Position numbers and translations under genes: made by a program
In this document: positions 5,551 through 9,369 of the stretch, in pieces
Layout of the letters: every line of letters begins with the position of its first letter
How positions within the stretch are numbered: position 1 is the first letter of the stretch
Notes under the pieces: model-generated
Told to the model about the DNA's origin: nothing
The model's input: only the letters and a program-made list of their open reading frames with translations
Database searches by the model: none
Assembly (NCBI GenBank): GCA_022361095.1
Contig: JAKSBO010000655.1
Coordinates: forward strand, 1-9,369
Source: Desulfobacterales bacterium
GTDB lineage: Bacteria > Desulfobacterota > Desulfobacteria > Desulfobacterales > Desulfobacteraceae
Length of the DNA: 9,369 nt
Reading direction: 5' to 3'

Positions 5551-6903
5551 ATGAGCAGGGATATCACCCAAGCGTTTAAAGAAGCCAATAAATATGTTGA
5601 CCTGATTGAAAAAAACGATGCCGGCATCACCCGGGAAGAGCGGGAGATGGTGGCCAAGGAGACCGTGGACAATTTCCGCAACCACGTTAACAAAGGGTTT
5701 CTCGAATACCGCAAATCAGTCACCGAAGAAAACAGTTTTGCCGTTACCGAATGGACCGGCCAGGGTTCCATTTTAAAAGATATCCTTGGCCGTGAATACA
5801 TTGATCTGCTTGGCGGCTTCGGGCTGTACACCTACGGCATCCGGCACCCTAAAATTGTAGGGGCCGTTAAAGCCCAACTTGACAGAAGCCCCCAGTACAG
5901 CCAAGAGATGCTTGATCCCCTGCGGGCAAAACTGGCCCAGGTGATCGGCATGATCACCCCCGGGGATATCCGGTATGGTTTTTTTGCCAACTCCGGCACC
6001 GAAGCGGTGGAAGGCGCCATGAAACTTGCCAAGTTTTATACCGGTAAAAAAGGGTTTATTGCCATGCTCAAGGGATTTCATGGAAAAACCCTGGGCTCCC
6101 TCTCCCTGATGGGCAAAGACGTCTATCGCCAGCCCCTGCTGCCTTTACTTGAAGGGGTGCAGCATGCCCCGTTCGGTGATGCCGGCGCCGTGGAGCGCAT
6201 ACTCAAAGCCAATGCCGCCGTGGGCAACGACATTGCCGGTATCGTGGCCGAACCCATCCAGGGGGAGGCCGGTGCCATTGTCCCCCCCGATGATTTCTGG
6301 CCCCGCCTGCGCGAGCTGTGTGACAAATATGGTGTGCTGCTCATCGCCGATGAAGTCCAGACCGGATTTGGCCGGACCGGCAAAATTTTCGGTGTGGACC
6401 ACTGGGGCGTAACCCCTGACATTATGTGCTTCGGCAAAGCCCTGGGGGGCGGTGTGGTACCCATGTCCGGGTTCTTTTCCACACCCAAAATCTGGGAGGT
6501 TATGGAACCCAACCCCTTTATGCACACCACCACCACCGGCGGCAACCCCATTGCCTGTGCAGCGGCCCTGGCCGCCATCACTGTACTCCAGTCAGAGGAT
6601 CTGCCGGGACAGGCCGCCCGGAAAGGTGAATATGTAAAAGGCCGCTTAAGCGAACTCAAAGGGAAGTACCCAGGCATTCTGGAAAAAATCACCGGCAAAG
6701 GATTGCTCATCGGCATGGAATTTGTCTCCGATGAAATCGGATACAAGCTGGCGGCCGGGTTGTTTGCCCGGGGCGTGATCACAGCCGGCACCTTGACCAA
6801 TGCCAAATGCATCCGGTTTGAACCGGCATTGAATATCCCCGTGGAGACCCTGGACAAGGCCCTGGAGGCCATGGAAGAGGTATTTAAGGAAATTAAAGCA
6901 TAA
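5551..6903 (+). CDS. patA: Putrescine aminotransferase, class III PLP-dependent
   Basis: This 450-residue cytoplasmic enzyme would transfer the amino group of putrescine to 2-oxoglutarate, giving 4-aminobutanal (which cyclises to 1-pyrroline). The whole protein lines up by eye with E. coli PatA (YgjG, 459 residues), including the distinctive N-terminal LIEK stretch (18-21) and HVNKGFLEYRKSVT (45-58). PLP-site features are SGTE (148-151), GFHGKTLG (175-182), Asp267 in IADEVQTGFGRTG, and the Schiff-base lysine Lys296 in CFGKALGGG. HTTTTGGNP (325-333) contacts the phosphate in class III folds. Related ornithine or acetylornithine aminotransferases are shorter and lack the N-terminal extension, so PatA is preferred. 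Start: ATG with AAGGAAG (5536-5542) eight bases upstream. It is followed after 100 bases by the dehydrogenase for its product. Confidence 0.93.
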   Translation: MSRDITQAFKEANKYVDLIEKNDAGITREEREMVAKETVDNFRNHVNKGFLEYRKSVTEENSFAVTEWTGQGSILKDILGREYIDLLGGFGLYTYGIRHPKIVGAVKAQLDRSPQYSQEMLDPLRAKLAQVIGMITPGDIRYGFFANSGTEAVEGAMKLAKFYTGKKGFIAMLKGFHGKTLGSLSLMGKDVYRQPLLPLLEGVQHAPFGDAGAVERILKANAAVGNDIAGIVAEPIQGEAGAIVPPDDFWPRLRELCDKYGVLLIADEVQTGFGRTGKIFGVDHWGVTPDIMCFGKALGGGVVPMSGFFSTPKIWEVMEPNPFMHTTTTGGNPIACAAALAAITVLQSEDLPGQAARKGEYVKGRLSELKGKYPGILEKITGKGLLIGMEFVSDEIGYKLAAGLFARGVITAGTLTNAKCIRFEPALNIPVETLDKALEAMEEVFKEIKA

Positions 6904-7003
6904 GGACCGCGGGCCGTCCTTGGTCTATCGACACCCGGGCTTCGGCCCACAACGAAAGATGAAAGATTTGTGTCAGTTACAATAAAAAAAAGAGGAGAAC
7001 AAC
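6904..7003 (+). other. patA-patD spacer with UUCG-capped hairpin
   Basis: The 100-base spacer contains GGGC-TTCG-GCCC (6937-6948), which in RNA is a short stem with the very stable C(UUCG)G tetraloop. An alternative pairing is GGGCCG (6911-6916) with CGGCCC (6943-6948), which would exclude the first stem. No T-run follows, so termination is not supported. The fold could be an RNA processing or stabilising element within a patA-patD message. The strong GAGGAG ribosome-binding site of patD is at 6992-6997. Confidence 0.4.
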
Positions 7004-8422
7004 ATGAAACTATGGATTAACGGAAAATGGTGTGACGGCACCGAGGGTGTTCTGGACATTGAAAATCCGGCAACTGGTGAAGTCATTGCCCAGGTGGCCA
7101 AAGCAGGCGCTGCCGATGTGGACAACGCCGTGGCCGCAGCCAAGGCGGCTTTCCCGGAATGGCGTGCCATGCCGCCCAGGGACCGCAGCATGTGCATGTG
7201 GAAACTGGCGGACCTGATGGAGGCAAATATTGAAGAACTGGCCAAAATCGAAAGTGAAGATTCAGGCAAACCCTATGAATTTTTAAGCCTGGGCGGTGAT
7301 CTTCCCTTCTGCATAGACAATATGCGCTTTTTTGCCGGCAGTGCCCGGGACACCAGCGGTCATCATGCCGGAGAATATACCCAGGGGTACACCACCATTT
7401 ACCGCCGGGAACCCGTGGGCGTGGTGGGCCAGATCGCCCCCTGGAACTATCCGCTGCTCATGGCAGTCTGGAAAATCGGGCCGGCCCTGGCCGCCGGGTG
7501 CACCACCGTGTTAAAACCGGCATCGTTGACCCCGCGCACCTCGCTGATGTTAGGGGAGCTGTGCCAAAAGGCAGGGATTCCCGACGGGGTTGTCAATGTG
7601 CTCACCGGCGAGGTGGGGCCAGCCATTGTCAGCCACAAGGATATCCGCATGATCTCAGTGACCGGTGCCACCAGCACGGGTGCCGCCATCATGCAAAGCT
7701 CAGCCGAATCCATCAAACGGGTTCATCTGGAACTGGGCGGCAAAGCCCCGGTGGTTGTGTTTGAAGATGCCACACCCGAACTTGTGGCAGAAAAGGTCTC
7801 TTTGGGGGTCTTTTGCAACTCCGGCCAGGATTGCACCGCAGCCACCCGGGTCATCTGCCATGAATCCTGCGTCGATCAGATCACAGAGGCCCTTGTGGCT
7901 GCCATGAAAGCCGTCAAGGTGGGCAATCCCTTTGACAGCGAAACCATGATGGGTTCCATGATTTCCAAATCCCATATGGAATCTGTGGACGGCTTTGTAC
8001 AGCGGGCCAAGGCTTCGGGTGCCGGGTGCCTGTGCGGCGGAAAAATCCTTGACGGCCCGGGTTATTTTTATGCCCCCACGGTAATTAATAATGTTGCACA
8101 GGACTCTGAAATCGTTCAAAAAGAGGTGTTCGGACCTGTTGTCACCATACAGACATTTAAAAAAGAATCAGAGGCCATGGCCATGGCAAATGATACGGTA
8201 TTTGGCCTGGCATCTTCGGTATTTACCCATGATGTGGCACGTTCCATGCGCGTTGCCAAGGCCCTGGAGTTTGGATGCGTGTGGATAAACGACCATCTGC
8301 CCCTGGTTTCCGAAGCGCCCCACGGCGGGTTTAAACAGTCCGGTTTCGGCAAGGACCTTTCTGCCGAGGCAGTTGGCGATTATCTGGTGACCAAGCATGT
8401 AATGGTCAATACCGATGTTTAA
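7004..8422 (+). CDS. patD: Gamma-aminobutyraldehyde dehydrogenase (ALDH superfamily)
   Basis: This 472-residue cytoplasmic NAD(P)-dependent aldehyde dehydrogenase probably oxidises 4-aminobutanal, the PatA product, to GABA. ALDH landmarks are Asn148 in APWNYP, Lys171 in VLKP, the nucleotide-binding SVTGATSTG (218-226), the general base Glu243 in LELGGKAP, the catalytic nucleophile Cys277 in GQDCTAA, and Glu374 in KEVFGP. RFFAGSAR (108-115), HAGEY (121-125) and the end VSEAPHGG...SGFGKD...KHVMV strongly resemble E. coli PatD (YdcW, about 474 residues). Betaine-aldehyde dehydrogenases are the closest alternative, but position next to patA favours aminobutyraldehyde. The ATG is set by GAGGAG six bases upstream. 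The loop after the cofactor helix (VLTGEVGPAIVS, about 199-210) looks a few residues shorter than in E. coli. Confidence 0.92.
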   Translation: MKLWINGKWCDGTEGVLDIENPATGEVIAQVAKAGAADVDNAVAAAKAAFPEWRAMPPRDRSMCMWKLADLMEANIEELAKIESEDSGKPYEFLSLGGDLPFCIDNMRFFAGSARDTSGHHAGEYTQGYTTIYRREPVGVVGQIAPWNYPLLMAVWKIGPALAAGCTTVLKPASLTPRTSLMLGELCQKAGIPDGVVNVLTGEVGPAIVSHKDIRMISVTGATSTGAAIMQSSAESIKRVHLELGGKAPVVVFEDATPELVAEKVSLGVFCNSGQDCTAATRVICHESCVDQITEALVAAMKAVKVGNPFDSETMMGSMISKSHMESVDGFVQRAKASGAGCLCGGKILDGPGYFYAPTVINNVAQDSEIVQKEVFGPVVTIQTFKKESEAMAMANDTVFGLASSVFTHDVARSMRVAKALEFGCVWINDHLPLVSEAPHGGFKQSGFGKDLSAEAVGDYLVTKHVMVNTDV

Positions 8423-8447
8423 TAAACGTTAAAATACAAGAAGATAT

Positions 8448-9369
8448 ATGACAAAATTAATACGGATTCAGGGGGACCATCCATTGGCCGGTCCCCCGGC
8501 AAACGGTTTTTTTTCAATCCCTGTGCGCACCCCCCAAAGTGACGGGCTGACCATGCCGGCTGAATGGGAGAACCATGATGCCTGCTGGATGGTGTGGCCG
8601 TGCTCTGAGGCGTGTTTCAAGGGCGTGCTGCAAGAAGCCAAACACACCTATGCAGAAGTGGCCCGGGCCATTGCCGGTTTTGAACCGGTATATATGCTGG
8701 TCAACCCGGAACAGCGCCCTGAGGCTGAAAATCTGTTAGGCAATTGCGTCACCCTGGTTGATGCCGCTTGTTTTGACTCCTGGGCCAGGGACAGTGCGCC
8801 CACCTTTGTAAGGGATGAAAACGGCAATGTGGCCGGGATCGACTGGGTCTTTACCGGATGGGGCCACTACCCCATCACAGGCCCCTGCGATGAGGGCATG
8901 GCCATCGACATCCTGCGCCACTTGTCCATGCGGCGGTACACAGCCCCCTTTATCCTGGAAGGCGGTTCCATCCATGTAGACGGCCAGGGCACACTGATCA
9001 CCACGGAGCAGTGTCTGCTGGACCCGAAACGCAACGCGGGATTCACAAAAGCCGACTTTGAGGCTGTTTTTAAGACCTACCTGGGCATTGATAAAGTGTT
9101 GTGGCTGGCCAACGGTCTTGACGGGGATGAGACCACCGGGCATGTGGATATCCTGGCTGCATTTGCGCGCCCCGGACTGATGCTTTTAAACAACTGTATT
9201 GATCCGGATGACCCCAATTTTGCCGTAACCCGGGATGCCAAACAACGGCTGGCCGGAGCTGTTGACGCTGCGGGAAACGCATTGGAAATCATGGATATTC
9301 CCCAGCCGGGACCCCAAAAGTGGAATGGGGAGCGCATGGATCTCTCATATATTAATTTTTATATGCCCA
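8448..9369 (+). CDS. aguA: Agmatine deiminase, 5' part (runs off right edge)
   Basis: The frame is open from an ATG at 8448 to the window end (307 codons). The family is about 365-380 residues, so roughly 80-90 C-terminal residues, including the catalytic cysteine motif GGGxxHC, lie outside. The enzyme hydrolyses agmatine to N-carbamoylputrescine and ammonia. Numbered from 8448, motifs are MPAEWENHDACWMVWP (36-51), WARDSAP with Asp115, EGGSIHVDG (171-179), TTEQCLLDPKRN (185-196), DETTGHVD with His232 and Asp234, and SYINFY (300-305). Start choice is uncertain: family homology begins around TPQSDGL (28-34), so the first 26 residues are extra. Alternatives are TTG 8484, with AGGGGG at 8470-8475, and GTG 8523, which gives the usual N-terminus but has no ribosome-binding site. 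ATG 8448 has only a weak AAGAAG (8438-8443), 25 bases after patD. Confidence 0.9.
   Translation, partial: MTKLIRIQGDHPLAGPPANGFFSIPVRTPQSDGLTMPAEWENHDACWMVWPCSEACFKGVLQEAKHTYAEVARAIAGFEPVYMLVNPEQRPEAENLLGNCVTLVDAACFDSWARDSAPTFVRDENGNVAGIDWVFTGWGHYPITGPCDEGMAIDILRHLSMRRYTAPFILEGGSIHVDGQGTLITTEQCLLDPKRNAGFTKADFEAVFKTYLGIDKVLWLANGLDGDETTGHVDILAAFARPGLMLLNNCIDPDDPNFAVTRDAKQRLAGAVDAAGNALEIMDIPQPGPQKWNGERMDLSYINFYMP
8471..8514 (+). terminator. GC-rich hairpin followed by T8, at the possible start of aguA
   Basis: GGGGGACC (8471-8478) pairs perfectly with GGTCCCCC (8490-8497) across an 11-base loop. T8 runs from 8507 to 8514. A 9-base gap separates stem and T-run, longer than in a classical intrinsic terminator. 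Alternative small stems are closer to the Ts: GCCGG (8487-8491) with CCGGC (8496-8500), and CCG (8496-8498) with CGG (8504-8506), the latter ending right at T8. These are mutually exclusive with parts of the main stem, an attenuator-like layout. It lies inside the deiminase reading frame if ATG 8448 is used, and outside it if translation starts at GTG 8523. Confidence 0.35.

Noticed and set aside
6123..6950. 275-codon open frame on the - strand across patA
   Set aside because: It is complementary to a clear aminotransferase gene and its composition (Ser/Pro/Ala-rich) is that of a shadow frame.

Overview
The window holds a polyamine import and breakdown locus. All eight protein-coding genes I support lie on the + strand, and I see no credible gene on the - strand. 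The first gene (ABC ATPase) enters from outside the left edge, and the last (agmatine deiminase) runs off the right edge. Protein features suggest a Gram-negative bacterium: there is a periplasmic binding protein with a plain Sec signal, Shine-Dalgarno sites and compact intergenic gaps. The mix of GC-rich coding sequence with AT-rich palindromic spacers reminds me of Desulfobacterota (Desulfobacter-like sulfate reducers). That placement is impression only, not a search result.

Left part (1-3596): a PotABCD-type spermidine/putrescine ABC importer, consisting of ATPase (3' part), two permeases whose genes overlap by one base, and the binding protein. A 176-base spacer rich in nested inverted repeats separates potA from potB. 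Middle (3597-5550): a 133-bp palindromic element directly after potD, then an Amidohydro_3/YtcJ-type metal-dependent amidohydrolase of unknown substrate. A 247-base spacer follows, with two interlocked inverted repeats, an orphan ribosome-binding site and a possible TetR-type operator over a -10-like box.

Right part (5551-9369): putrescine aminotransferase (PatA/YgjG type), gamma-aminobutyraldehyde dehydrogenase (PatD/YdcW type) and agmatine deiminase (AguA type). Known family chemistry gives this scheme: polyamines enter through PotABCD; agmatine is deiminated to N-carbamoylputrescine; putrescine is transaminated to 4-aminobutanal; the aldehyde is oxidised to GABA. The enzyme linking N-carbamoylputrescine to putrescine (AguB type) is not in the window and could lie downstream.

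I do not see a wholly new system. The points most worth a second look are the unassigned amidohydrolase inside a polyamine locus, three unrelated palindromic elements in the intergenic spacers, changed residues in the PotD ligand pocket, and a hairpin plus T8 tract lying across the possible start of the deiminase gene. No gene-free stretch exceeds 300 bases.
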